Below are positions 16,067-23,275 of a stretch of DNA of 26,219 nt, in pieces. The notes under the pieces are model-generated. The model was not told the origin of the DNA. It did not search any database and saw only the letters and a program-made list of their open reading frames with translations. Position 1 is the first letter of the stretch. Each line of letters opens with the position of its first letter. Position numbers and translations under genes: made by a program. Source of the stretch: Jannaschia sp. W003 (lineage in GTDB: Bacteria > Pseudomonadota > Alphaproteobacteria > Rhodobacterales > Rhodobacteraceae); the NCBI RefSeq assembly GCF_025144335.1, contig NZ_CP083543.1, positions 1-26,219 of the forward strand. The letters run 5' to 3'.

Positions 16067-17859
16067 TGGTCCCGCTCCTGCACGGAGCGCACGATGGCGG
16101 CGCCGGTGGCGAGGTCGGGCGTGCCCGTGGGCTCGAGCCCGGCGTCGGACTGAAAGTCGCGCAAGGCCGCCTGCGTGCCCGGCCCGAGCACGCCGTCCAC
16201 GCCGCCCGGATCGTAGCCCAGCTCGTCCAGCACCTCCTGCAGCACCGCGATCTCGGCGGGCGCGGCGGGCGCGGTCTCGAGGCGCTGGAGGGTGGCATCG
16301 TCCAGCTCGCCGGACTTCGGCAGGCCCTCGGCCTCCTGATAGCGGGCCACGGCGAGGCGGGTGCGCGGGTTCTCCTGCCCGGTGGCGGGGCCGACGTCGT
16401 AGCCGCGCGCGCCGAGGCGGGCCTGGGCCACGGCGACGCGCACGGGGCGGGGCATGGTGGCGGGGGCAGCTTCGGTTTCGGCGGGCGCCGCCTTCTCCGC
16501 CGGCACGATGGCGACGGTGCGGGTGATCGTCTCGGGGTCGGCCGCGGGGGCCTCCGACATCTCGGGCGCGGCGGGCTCTGGCACCGCCGGCGCGGCCGCA
16601 TCGGGCGCCTCCTGCGCATCGGCGGCTGGCGGAATGCCCTCCATCGCGCCCGGGGCGGCGGGATCGGGCGCCGCCTCGGGCGGCGTCCCGGCCCCGGTTT
16701 CGGCCAGCAGCTCGCCCTCGGCTCGCGGCGTGACGCGCTCGCCGGCCGTGACGAAGCCCTGCCCCACCGTGACGATGGTGGCCTGATCAGGAAGCCCCGT
16801 GACCCACAGCCCGCCGCTCTCGGCGCGCACGATCTCGATGGGGTCGAAGGCGACCACGTCCCCTTCGCGCAGGGTCTTGATGCCCAAGCCGCCGTCGTCG
16901 CCCAGCGACAGGATCGCGGGCGACACCAAATGCGCCACGCGCAGGCCCGTCGGGATCCGCACCTCGGCCGAGATGCCCGCCGGGATCAGCCCGCCCGGGT
17001 TCGGGACCGAGACCTCGCCCAGGAAGGTGCGCGTCTCGGCGTCGGCCGCCGTGCCGAGGAAGCTGAGCGTCCCCTCGCGGGTCTGGCCGGTGATGAACGC
17101 GACCTCCGCCGGAAGCCCGACCTCCAGCGAGGCGAGCGCCTGCTGCGGCACGCGGATCTCGACCGTCAGGGGCGTCGCGTCCACCAGCGTGGCGACCGCG
17201 GCGCCGGCCTGCACGAACTCGCCCACGCGCGCGTCCAGCCCCTCGATGCGGCCCGCGAAGGGGGCCACGATCTCGGTGGAGGCGATCTGCTCCTCGGCGG
17301 CGGCCAGCGCGGCGCGCGCGGAGGCGAGCGCCGCCTCGGCCTGCGCGACGCGGTCGACCGTCCCGGCGCCCCGGCCCAGGAGCGTGGTCGCATTGTCGAA
17401 CTCGCGCTGCGTTCGCGCCTCGTCCGCCTGCGCGCGCCGGAGTTCGGCCACGCGCTGCGCGGCGTCGATCACGGCGATCACCGCGCCGGCCTCGACGTCC
17501 TCGCCCTTGGCGACGCGCACCTCGGCCACGGTTCCAGAGGTCTCGGCGGGCACCTGCACGGTGCGCTCGGGGCGGGCCTGGCCCTCGGCCGCGAGGAACA
17601 GGCGGACCGGCTCGGCGGTGGAGGGTCGCACGGCCACGGTCACGGGCACCGCCTCAGCGCGAGTGGGCGCACCCTCGGCTGCTTCCTCGGAGGGAAGCAC
17701 GTAGCCCGAGCCCATCCAGCCCGCCAGCAGCACCACCAGCGCGGCGGCGATCGCCCGCGCGCGCCACGCGCCCCGGTCGGTGTCGAAGCGCAGCGGCTCG
17801 GGGGCGGGGGTGGCGGCGACGGTGTCGGAGGCAGATGCAGCGTTCGGGTCGTCGGTCAT
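16063..17859 (-). CDS. RND efflux periplasmic adaptor fused to two peptidoglycan-binding repeats
   Basis: The protein has 598 residues, about 200 more than an ordinary adaptor. In order: a cytoplasmic tail, one membrane helix (about 34-55), a biotinyl-lipoyl half motif (TVQVPAETSGTVAEVRVAKGEDVEAG), an alpha-helical hairpin (about 130-190), the second lipoyl half (ASTEIVAPFAGRIEGLD, VGEFVQAG) and beta-barrel parts to about residue 383. There follows a Pro/Ala/Glu-rich linker (about 384-471) and two PG-binding-type repeats: VAVAQARLGARGYDVGP to LQRLE (about 472-530) and IAVLQEVLDELGYDPGGVDGVLGPGTQAALRDFQ (about 536-598). The second repeat is a textbook three-helix PG-binding_1 unit; the first is diverged. 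ATG 17859 overlaps the regulator stop (ATGA), and its stop overlaps the pump start. Confidence 0.92.
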   Translation of the reverse strand: MTDDPNAASASDTVAATPAPEPLRFDTDRGAWRARAIAAALVVLLAGWMGSGYVLPSEEAAEGAPTRAEAVPVTVAVRPSTAEPVRLFLAAEGQARPERTVQVPAETSGTVAEVRVAKGEDVEAGAVIAVIDAAQRVAELRRAQADEARTQREFDNATTLLGRGAGTVDRVAQAEAALASARAALAAAEEQIASTEIVAPFAGRIEGLDARVGEFVQAGAAVATLVDATPLTVEIRVPQQALASLEVGLPAEVAFITGQTREGTLSFLGTAADAETRTFLGEVSVPNPGGLIPAGISAEVRIPTGLRVAHLVSPAILSLGDDGGLGIKTLREGDVVAFDPIEIVRAESGGLWVTGLPDQATIVTVGQGFVTAGERVTPRAEGELLAETGAGTPPEAAPDPAAPGAMEGIPPAADAQEAPDAAAPAVPEPAAPEMSEAPAADPETITRTVAIVPAEKAAPAETEAAPATMPRPVRVAVAQARLGARGYDVGPATGQENPRTRLAVARYQEAEGLPKSGELDDATLQRLETAPAAPAEIAVLQEVLDELGYDPGGVDGVLGPGTQAALRDFQSDAGLEPTGTPDLATGAAIVRSVQERDQ

Positions 17860-18323
17860 GCATCGTCTCCGGATACGGGGCCGTCGCGCAACGTGGCCGC
17901 GGCGTCGTGGAGGCTGCGGGACAGGGTGTCGTAGAAGGCCGCGTAGCGGGCCACGCGGTCGCGGTGCGGCGCCGAGTCCACCCCCGCCACGATCGCGCCC
18001 ACCTGCGCGCCGACCCGCGCCGTGCGCGTGGCGTGGCCTTCGAGAAGGGTGGCGAAGGGATCGGGCGCCATCTCGAAGCGGTCGCCCCGCTCGCCCGGAC
18101 GCGCCGACCGGCGCACGAGGCCCCGCTCCTCCAGCATGCGCACGGCGCTGCTCACGGAGCCGCGGCTGATGCCGAGCCGCTCGGCCAGGGCGCCGAAGGG
18201 CACTGCCTCGCCTTCCCACAGCAGCAGGGCCATCACCCGCCCGGTGTTGCGCGGCAGGCCGTCGCCCTGGGCGATGGTGCCCACGGTCTCGACGAACAGG
18301 GTCTTGGGGTCGGGATCGGTCAT
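17856..18323 (-). CDS. MarR/GbsR-like transcriptional regulator of the efflux operon
   Basis: The 155-residue protein contains a winged helix-turn-helix: NTGRVMALLLWEGEAVPFGALAERLGISRGSVSSAVRMLEERGLVRRS (about 26-73) followed by a wing (GERGDRFEMA) and a helical C-terminus that would form the dimer. This layout matches GbsR/MarR-type regulators often found before RND pumps. The start at 18323 is chosen for MTDPDPK, with GGAG upstream; the open frame continues to 18593 through the control region and is not credible beyond this point. The stop overlaps the adaptor start in ATGA, so regulator, adaptor and pump form one transcript. A perfect inverted repeat 60 bp upstream is its likely binding site, implying autorepression. 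Confidence 0.88.
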   Translation of the reverse strand: MTDPDPKTLFVETVGTIAQGDGLPRNTGRVMALLLWEGEAVPFGALAERLGISRGSVSSAVRMLEERGLVRRSARPGERGDRFEMAPDPFATLLEGHATRTARVGAQVGAIVAGVDSAPHRDRVARYAAFYDTLSRSLHDAAATLRDGPVSGDDA

Positions 18324-18382
18324 GGGGGCTCCGCCGGGTCGCTGCTGCGTAGTGCGAAGGTGACGCGCACGGCAACCATAAT

Positions 18383-18400
18383 GTTCAGTTCGTTCTGAAC
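18383..18400. promoter_or_regulatory. Candidate operator of the MarR-like regulator
   Basis: GTTCAGTTCGTTCTGAAC contains perfect 6-bp inverted arms GTTCAG and CTGAAC separated by six bases. It lies 60 bp upstream of the regulator start, next to CATTAT on the minus strand, which could be a -10 box. The size and position suit a dimeric winged-helix repressor. No good -35 box was found. Confidence 0.5.
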
Positions 18401-18499
18401 GACGTTGCGTCACTGGATGAGGTCGTTGGCGGAGCCACGTCGTCCACTCCGTCGTGAGCAAATGTCCGATCGTCGCCTCCCCTGTGTCCCCGAAGGGCG

Positions 18500-18916
18500 G
18501 TGCGGCTTCGCGGGCATCCGGGCATCCCGAGACCTCGGGCGGCGCGCGACTGCTCGGAAGGACTGCTTCCCGAATACCCGATCTCGGCCGCATTCGAGGG
18601 CCAGACCTGGGACGGCCTCACGCCGGACCTCGACCGCCTCGTTCCGGACGCCCGGTCCACCACCCGCGCGGCCGGCGCGACCCGCGGGGCATGGGCCACC
18701 GTCGCGCGCGTCGGCGCCGCCAGCCTCGCCGTTCGCGAGCAAATGAACCTCGCCGTCATGAAGATCGTCGCGGAATGCGGCACGGCCTTCGCCTTCCCGT
18801 CGATGACGGTCTACATTGGGCGGGGCGAGGAACAGGTCGTCCGCGCCCGCGAGATCGGGGCGCGAGACGTCCGGTGTCCGCGCGCCGTCCCGCGTTTCCC
18901 AAGGAGAGCCCGATGA
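18500..18916 (+). pseudogene. Probable remnant of an MscS-type mechanosensitive channel gene (C-terminal end)
   Basis: In frame 2 the stretch at about 18734-18826 reads REQMNLAVMKIVAECGTA followed by FAFPSMTVYI. This is the pattern at the very end of MscS-family channels, where a helix starting with RE-x-NL is followed by a short strand ending FAFPT-x-TVY. The 50 residues before it (YPISAAFEGQTWDGLTPDLD and on) do not resemble the rest of an MscS protein, and there is no start codon with a ribosome site and no membrane helix. The frame ends over the ATG of the phosphatase gene. The likeliest reading is the tail of a once complete channel gene; chance resemblance over 30 residues cannot be excluded. 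Confidence 0.45.
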
Positions 18917-20127
18917 TCCGACCCCTCGCCTTAGCCCTGCCCCTCCTCGCGGCCGGCTTCGCGCTCGCCCTCGCCGCGCTGCTCGCCGTCCCCGCCACGG
19001 CCCAGACCGCATCGGACGCCCCCGCGGGCAAGGTCACCCAAGTCACGACCCACATGGGCGAGATGTCGATGGAGGCCGGCTCGGGCCCCGGCGCGGCCGG
19101 CGTCGACGACGTGCTGCGCTTCGAGCCCTACCAGCTCATCACCGAGATGTTCACGCGCGACGACGTGGTGTTCCTGATGCGGCACGGGCCCACGGACTGG
19201 TCGAAGCTCGACGTGAAGGACGTGGCGCCGGACGACTGCGCGAACCAGCGCGTGATGATCGAGGAGGGCCGCGCGCGCATGCGCGACCTCGGCGCGCTCA
19301 TGGCCGCCAACGACGTCCTGCCCTCGCGCATCGTCGCCAGCCGGTGGTGCCGCAACCAGCAGACCGTGGAGAGCCTGCTCGAAGGGGTGGCACACGTCGA
19401 TCCCGAGGCGGCCGCCGCGATGCCCGTCGAGACCGACGACGAACTCAACCTCCTCTTGTCGCTGCAGGGTGCCCGGAACACGACCGTGCTGGCCCGGCGC
19501 GTCTCCGAATGGGATGGCGATCCGGAGCGGAAGGGCCCCCTCCTCATCGTGACCCACTACACCAACATCGAGGAGCTGACGCAGTTCAGGGTGCTGGAGG
19601 GCGAGATCCTCGTGCTCGACCCCGACCGCGGCAACCAGGTGCTGGGCTACCTGCGGCTGAAGTCGGCGACGCCCGACGTGGGCCACTTCGCCGACGCGCT
19701 CGCCTCGCCGCTGCTGGCCGAGGACGAGGCGTTCGACATGGTGGAGCGCTACTATGCGGCGCTCAACGCCGGCGACGCGGCCTCGCTGGGCGAAGTGGTG
19801 TCGCCGGAATGGGTGTCGCGCGGGGTCTCCGGCTCCGAGCCCGACCGCGACGCGGCGGCGGTGATCGCCCTGCGCGCCGAGGTCGCCGAGGGCCTCAGCG
19901 GCGTGCGCTTCGAAGTCGATGACGTGATCGCCGCCGAGGGTACCGTCACGGTGCGCGGCACCGTCCACGGACGGCACGACGGCACCCTCTTCGGCATCCC
20001 CGCCACGGGCCGCGACGTCTCCGTGGGCGCCATCGCGGTGCACCGCATCGAGGACGGCGCCATCGCCGAGACCTGGCAGATGACCGACCGCGCCGCGCTG
20101 ATGGACCAGATCACGCGGGCGGAGTAG
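18913..20127 (+). CDS. Secreted histidine phosphatase-like protein with a C-terminal SnoaL-like domain
   Basis: The protein has 404 residues. Residues 1-30 are a signal peptide (PLALALPLLAAGFALALAAL, ending PATA before Q31). A histidine-phosphatase-like domain follows: the phospho-acceptor motif is LMRHGPTDW (RHG at 90-92, catalytic H91), SRWCRNQQT (143-151) matches the second arginine region, and VTHYTNIEEL supplies the second histidine (H215). From about residue 270 there is a SnoaL-like/NTF2-fold domain: DMVERYYAALNAGDAASLGEVVSPEW, then GIPATGRDVSVGAIAVHRIEDGAIAETWQMTDRAALMDQI. The start at 18913 follows AAGGAGAGCCCG. It is a single-gene unit between two pseudogene areas. It probably acts in the periplasm; whether the phosphatase is active and what the second domain binds are unknown. 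Confidence 0.87.
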   Translation: MIRPLALALPLLAAGFALALAALLAVPATAQTASDAPAGKVTQVTTHMGEMSMEAGSGPGAAGVDDVLRFEPYQLITEMFTRDDVVFLMRHGPTDWSKLDVKDVAPDDCANQRVMIEEGRARMRDLGALMAANDVLPSRIVASRWCRNQQTVESLLEGVAHVDPEAAAAMPVETDDELNLLLSLQGARNTTVLARRVSEWDGDPERKGPLLIVTHYTNIEELTQFRVLEGEILVLDPDRGNQVLGYLRLKSATPDVGHFADALASPLLAEDEAFDMVERYYAALNAGDAASLGEVVSPEWVSRGVSGSEPDRDAAAVIALRAEVAEGLSGVRFEVDDVIAAEGTVTVRGTVHGRHDGTLFGIPATGRDVSVGAIAVHRIEDGAIAETWQMTDRAALMDQITRAE

Positions 20128-20282
20128 GCGGCGGGGTGTGGTCCCGGTCGTTTCGTCAGCGCGGCAAGCATTGGGCCGCCGATCCGGTGAATACCCGCCG
20201 CCGAAGCGTCTCATCAGCAAACCGGTAGCAAAGCCGACCCCTGGTTCGTATCTCACGCCGTCCGTCATTGAGACCCCGATGA

Positions 20283-20708
20283 ATGTGGTGGGGGCGCATT
20301 CAGCTCGCATCCGTCTGCGATCCTTGTGACTGGAAGCCGTTCCTTGCCGCCGGCGGCGCTGATCCGGGCGCGGTGCACATGGTCTGCACACCCTCCAACG
20401 CTAAACGGAACCAGCTTGCCGACCTCGCAGCCGTGCCGTCCGGCTGCCTAACCTTCGGACGTCTGTACGACGTGCCTTCGCGATGGCCCCCGGACGGAAC
20501 CGCTCTGTCGCACGCCTCGCGCGCCGATCGACTGGCCCCAAGCGCGAGCCGGGTCGACCTCGCCGCCCTCCTGCGCGCGCTGCTGCCCGGCCTGCGCCTC
20601 ACGCTGGAATTGCCGCTAACGGGGCACGTGACGCGCGAGGGACTAGAAGTCGCTGCAAGCGAAGCGATCGCCGGGATGCGGGCGGTACTCGACGAGGTCG
20701 GACCCTGA
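20283..20708 (+). pseudogene. Probable remnant of a sugar-phosphate isomerase/epimerase-like gene
   Basis: The last 50 residues of this frame, VDLAALLRALLPGLRLTLELPLTGHVTREGLEVAASEAIAGMRAVLDE in part, resemble the end of TIM-barrel sugar phosphate isomerase/epimerase proteins, where a segment like LDLAALLRALP-x-G-x-PLSLEVP is followed by a helix ending in a RAVL-type tail. The preceding ADRLAPSASR could be a degraded form of the conserved ADRL-PGEGE stretch of the same family. Upstream the similarity fades and no proper start exists. Recognition is from memory of the family and is tentative. Confidence 0.4.
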
Positions 20709-20759
20709 GCCCCCTGCCCCGCCCCTCGCGTTCCGCGGCTACGGAGCCATGCCGGCCCC

Positions 20760-20970
20760 ATGGTGACTCTAAGGGACGTGAGCCAGGCTGCGGGTATGTC
20801 GGTCACGCCGGCGAGCCGCGCGCTCGGCGGCCACGACGAAGTGAGCGAAGCGACGCGGGCACGTGTCGAAGTGGCTACCGAGATGCAGGATCGCCGATGG
20901 CCGTCGTCGGATCATCGGGATCTTCCGCGGGGCTGGCGGTGCTGTACCCTCCGACCTGCCGGAAGATATG
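20760..20970 (+). pseudogene. Truncated LacI-family regulator (DNA-binding domain only)
   Basis: From ATG 20760 the frame reads MVTLRDVSQAAGMSVTPASR followed by ALGGHDEVSEATRARVEVAT, an unmistakable LacI helix-turn-helix with its third helix. After about residue 42 the sequence stops resembling the family: the hinge helix (expected YRPN...A..L) is missing in this frame, although a neighbouring frame reads GRRRIIGIFRG, which could be the damaged start of the sensor domain. No sensor domain follows, and the downstream DNA belongs to the tartrate dehydrogenase gene on the other strand. The regulator appears destroyed by a frameshift and deletion. Together with the isomerase remnant just upstream it looks like the remains of a lost sugar locus. 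Confidence 0.7.
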
Positions 20971-20985
20971 TCGCCCCGACGACAT
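20968..20985 (-). terminator. Possible weak terminator of the tartrate locus
   Basis: ATGTCG (20968-20973) and CGACAT (20980-20985) form a perfect 6-bp stem with a 6-base loop, 55 bp after the dehydrogenase stop on the minus strand. The following bases (ATCTTCCGG) are not a T-run, so the function is uncertain. Confidence 0.25.
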
Positions 20986-21040
20986 CGTCTCCCGCCGCTG
21001 TGCTCGCTGCCCCGCCGGGGGACTGCCCGCCCGCGTCTCT

Positions 21041-22120
21041 TCAGGCCCGCTCGATCGCCGCCACGACCGCGTCGCCGGAGGCCCGCGTGGTGGCCGTGCC
21101 GCCGAGGTCGGCGGTGCGCGCCGCATCGTCCGCCAGTGCGGCCTCCATGGCGCGCTCGATCAATCCCGCGGCCTCGGTCTCGCCAAGATGTTCCAGCATC
21201 ATCGCCGCCGTCCAGACAGCGGCGATGGGGTTGGCGATGCCCTTTCCTGCGATGTCGGGGGCTGAGCCGTGGACCGGCTCGAACATCGACGGGCTGCGCC
21301 GGGTGGAATCGAGGTTCGCTGCCGGCGCGATGCCGATCGAGCCCGCGACCGCCGGTCCCAGGTCGCTCAGGATGTCGCCGAAGAGGTTCGAGCCCACCAC
21401 CACGTCGAACCATTCGGGGTTCGTCACGAAGCGCGCACACAGGATGTCGATGTGGAACTGGTCGGTCGGGGTGCCGGGATGGCGCGCCTTGGCCGCCTCG
21501 AAGCGCTCGTCCCAGAAGGGCATGGTGTGGACGATGCCGTTGGACTTGGTGGCGCTCGTCACCTTGCCGCGCTTGCCGCGCGCCTTCCGGGCGGCGGCCA
21601 CCTCGAACGCGTAGTCCATGATCCGGTCGCAGCCGCGCCGGGTGAACACGGCCTGCTGGTAGGCCGCCTCGTGCTCGGTGCCGCCGTAGATGCGCCCGCC
21701 GATCGACGAGTACTCGCCCTCGACGTTCTCGCGCACCACCACGAAATCCACCTCCTCGGGCGTGCGCCCCGCCAGCGGCGAGGGCACGCCCGGCATCAGC
21801 CGCACGGGCCGGACGTTGGCGAAAAGGTCGAGCTCGCGGCGCAGTGGAATCAGCATGCCCCACAGCGAGACGTGGTCGGGCACGCCGGGCCAGCCCACGG
21901 CGCCCAGGAAGATCGCGTCGTGGTCGCGCATCCGCGCCACGCCGTCCTCGGGCATCATCCGCCCCGTAGCGGCGTAGGTCTCGCAGGACCAATCGTAGTC
22001 GGCCCATTCGATGGTGCGCCCGACCCGCGCCATCGCGGCGTCGGCGGCGCGGCGCCCCTCGGGGATCACCTCGCGGCCGATCCCGTCGCCGGGCAGGGAG
22101 GCTATGCGGTAGTCGGCCAT
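21041..22120 (-). CDS. ttuC: Tartrate dehydrogenase/decarboxylase (D-malate dehydrogenase) family
   Basis: The protein has 359 residues. It belongs to the beta-decarboxylating dehydrogenases that include isocitrate and isopropylmalate dehydrogenases: IASLPGDGIGREVIPEG at the N-terminus, VVRENVEGEYSSIGGR (about 129-144), SATKSNGIVHTMPFWDE, the Mg-binding region LFGDILSDLGPAVAGSIGIAPAANL, and MFEPVHGSAPDIAGKGIANP. The RPVRLMPGVPSPL stretch and GEYSSIGGR favour the tartrate/D-malate branch over leucine biosynthesis. Such enzymes use NAD to oxidise tartrate, D-malate or related 2-hydroxy acids, often with decarboxylation. The start at 22120 directly abuts the stop of the upstream hydrolase gene (TGA then ATG), so they are co-translated. 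The exact substrate within the branch cannot be told by sequence. Confidence 0.88.
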   Translation of the reverse strand: MADYRIASLPGDGIGREVIPEGRRAADAAMARVGRTIEWADYDWSCETYAATGRMMPEDGVARMRDHDAIFLGAVGWPGVPDHVSLWGMLIPLRRELDLFANVRPVRLMPGVPSPLAGRTPEEVDFVVVRENVEGEYSSIGGRIYGGTEHEAAYQQAVFTRRGCDRIMDYAFEVAAARKARGKRGKVTSATKSNGIVHTMPFWDERFEAAKARHPGTPTDQFHIDILCARFVTNPEWFDVVVGSNLFGDILSDLGPAVAGSIGIAPAANLDSTRRSPSMFEPVHGSAPDIAGKGIANPIAAVWTAAMMLEHLGETEAAGLIERAMEAALADDAARTADLGGTATTRASGDAVVAAIERA

Positions 22121-23026
22121 TCAGCTGTCCTCGTGGGTGGAGAAGTGTTCGAGCATCGCCTCGGTCACCGCCTCGGGCAGCTCCTCGGCGAGGTAGTGAC
22201 CGCCCGGCAGCGCGCGGCCCGTCACTTGGGCGGCACGGCGGCGCCAGAGGGCGAGTGGGTCGAACCAGCGCCCAACCGCGCCGTTCGCGCCCCACAGCAC
22301 CAGGGTCGGCGCCGCGACGCGCCGCTTCCCGTCGGCGTCGTCGTGGGCGATGTCGATGGTGGCGGCCGCGCGGTAGTCTTCGCAGGACGCGTGGATCGCC
22401 TCGGGCGTCCAGCACGCAAGGTACTCGGCCAGAGCTTCGGGAGCGAACAGGTCCAACCCCGGCGATCCGTTGGCCCAGCCCGACCCGCATTTCAGCCTCC
22501 AGAACGCTTCGGGGTCCGCCCCGATCATGGTCTCGGGATGGGGCGCCGGAAGGGTCAGGAAGAACCAGTGCCAGTAGGCGCGGGCGAAGCCTTCCGTCGT
22601 CTCGCGGTACATCTCGCGCGTGGGCGCGATGTCGAGCAGCGCGAGCGAGCGCACCGCGCCGGGATGGTCGAGGGCCATGCGATGCGCGACCCGCGCGCCG
22701 CGGTCGTGCGCCCCCACGTGGAAGCGCTCATGCCCGAGGGCGGCCATCACCTGCACCATGTCGAGCGCCATCTCGCGCTTGGAGTAGGGCGCGTGGTCCG
22801 GGGCGGTCCCCGGCTTCGAGGAGCGGCCGTAGCCGCGCAGGTCCGGCACCACGACGCTGTAGTGTTCCGCCAGCGCCAGAGCCGTAAGGTGCCACATCGC
22901 CCCGGTCTGGGGATAGCCGTGCAGCAGAAGGAGCGGCGGGCCGGATCCGCCCGCGCGTCCGCGGATCGTCGCTCCGCCCGAGGGCGTGTCCGTCTCGATC
23001 TCGAAGCGCTGAAAGCCGGGGAACAT
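22121..23026 (-). CDS. Alpha/beta-hydrolase of the fluoroacetate/haloacetate dehalogenase type
   Basis: The 301-residue protein has the oxyanion motif LLLLHGYPQTGAMWH (about 32-46) and the nucleophile elbow GAHDRGARVAHR (105-116) with Asp108 as nucleophile and R109/R112 in place of the carboxylate-binding arginines. D132 in LALLDIAPT is the likely acid, H153-W154 in YWHWFF match the His-Trp pair that holds fluoride in fluoroacetate dehalogenases, a conserved CEDYRAAATIDIAHD lies further on, and the catalytic H277 is in LPGGHYLAEE. All key positions of the dehalogenase subgroup are present, although many genes of this subgroup have not been tested. It may hydrolyse haloacetate or a related small 2-substituted acid or lactone. 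It sits directly before the tartrate dehydrogenase gene; the ribosome site at 23026 is weak. Confidence 0.82.
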   Translation of the reverse strand: MFPGFQRFEIETDTPSGGATIRGRAGGSGPPLLLLHGYPQTGAMWHLTALALAEHYSVVVPDLRGYGRSSKPGTAPDHAPYSKREMALDMVQVMAALGHERFHVGAHDRGARVAHRMALDHPGAVRSLALLDIAPTREMYRETTEGFARAYWHWFFLTLPAPHPETMIGADPEAFWRLKCGSGWANGSPGLDLFAPEALAEYLACWTPEAIHASCEDYRAAATIDIAHDDADGKRRVAAPTLVLWGANGAVGRWFDPLALWRRRAAQVTGRALPGGHYLAEELPEAVTEAMLEHFSTHEDS

Positions 23027-23275
23027 GCTTCAGGGGCTACCCCGCCGGCGGCGTCCCGTCCAACCCGGAAGCACGAGCGCGGATCGCGGTCGATCGAAGG
23101 CCCCGGGCAGGTGCGCGAGAAGGCGACGTCGGTCGCACGGTGCTCGGCCGGCGGCAAGCCGCAGACGACCTCGATCGTTGATCTGGATCGCGGCATCGCC
23201 ATGAACCGGCGCGCGCTGCAAGATCGGACAAGAGCTGAACCATGCAGTTGCGATGTCGTCCGCGGACGCACGCCC
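23027..23275. other. Interval without a recognisable gene between dehydratase and dehalogenase genes
   Basis: About 250 bp of open frames exist on both strands but none has a ribosome site or a family feature. The gap may hold a promoter for the dehalogenase-dehydrogenase pair; I found no convincing -35/-10 pair. Confidence 0.4.
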
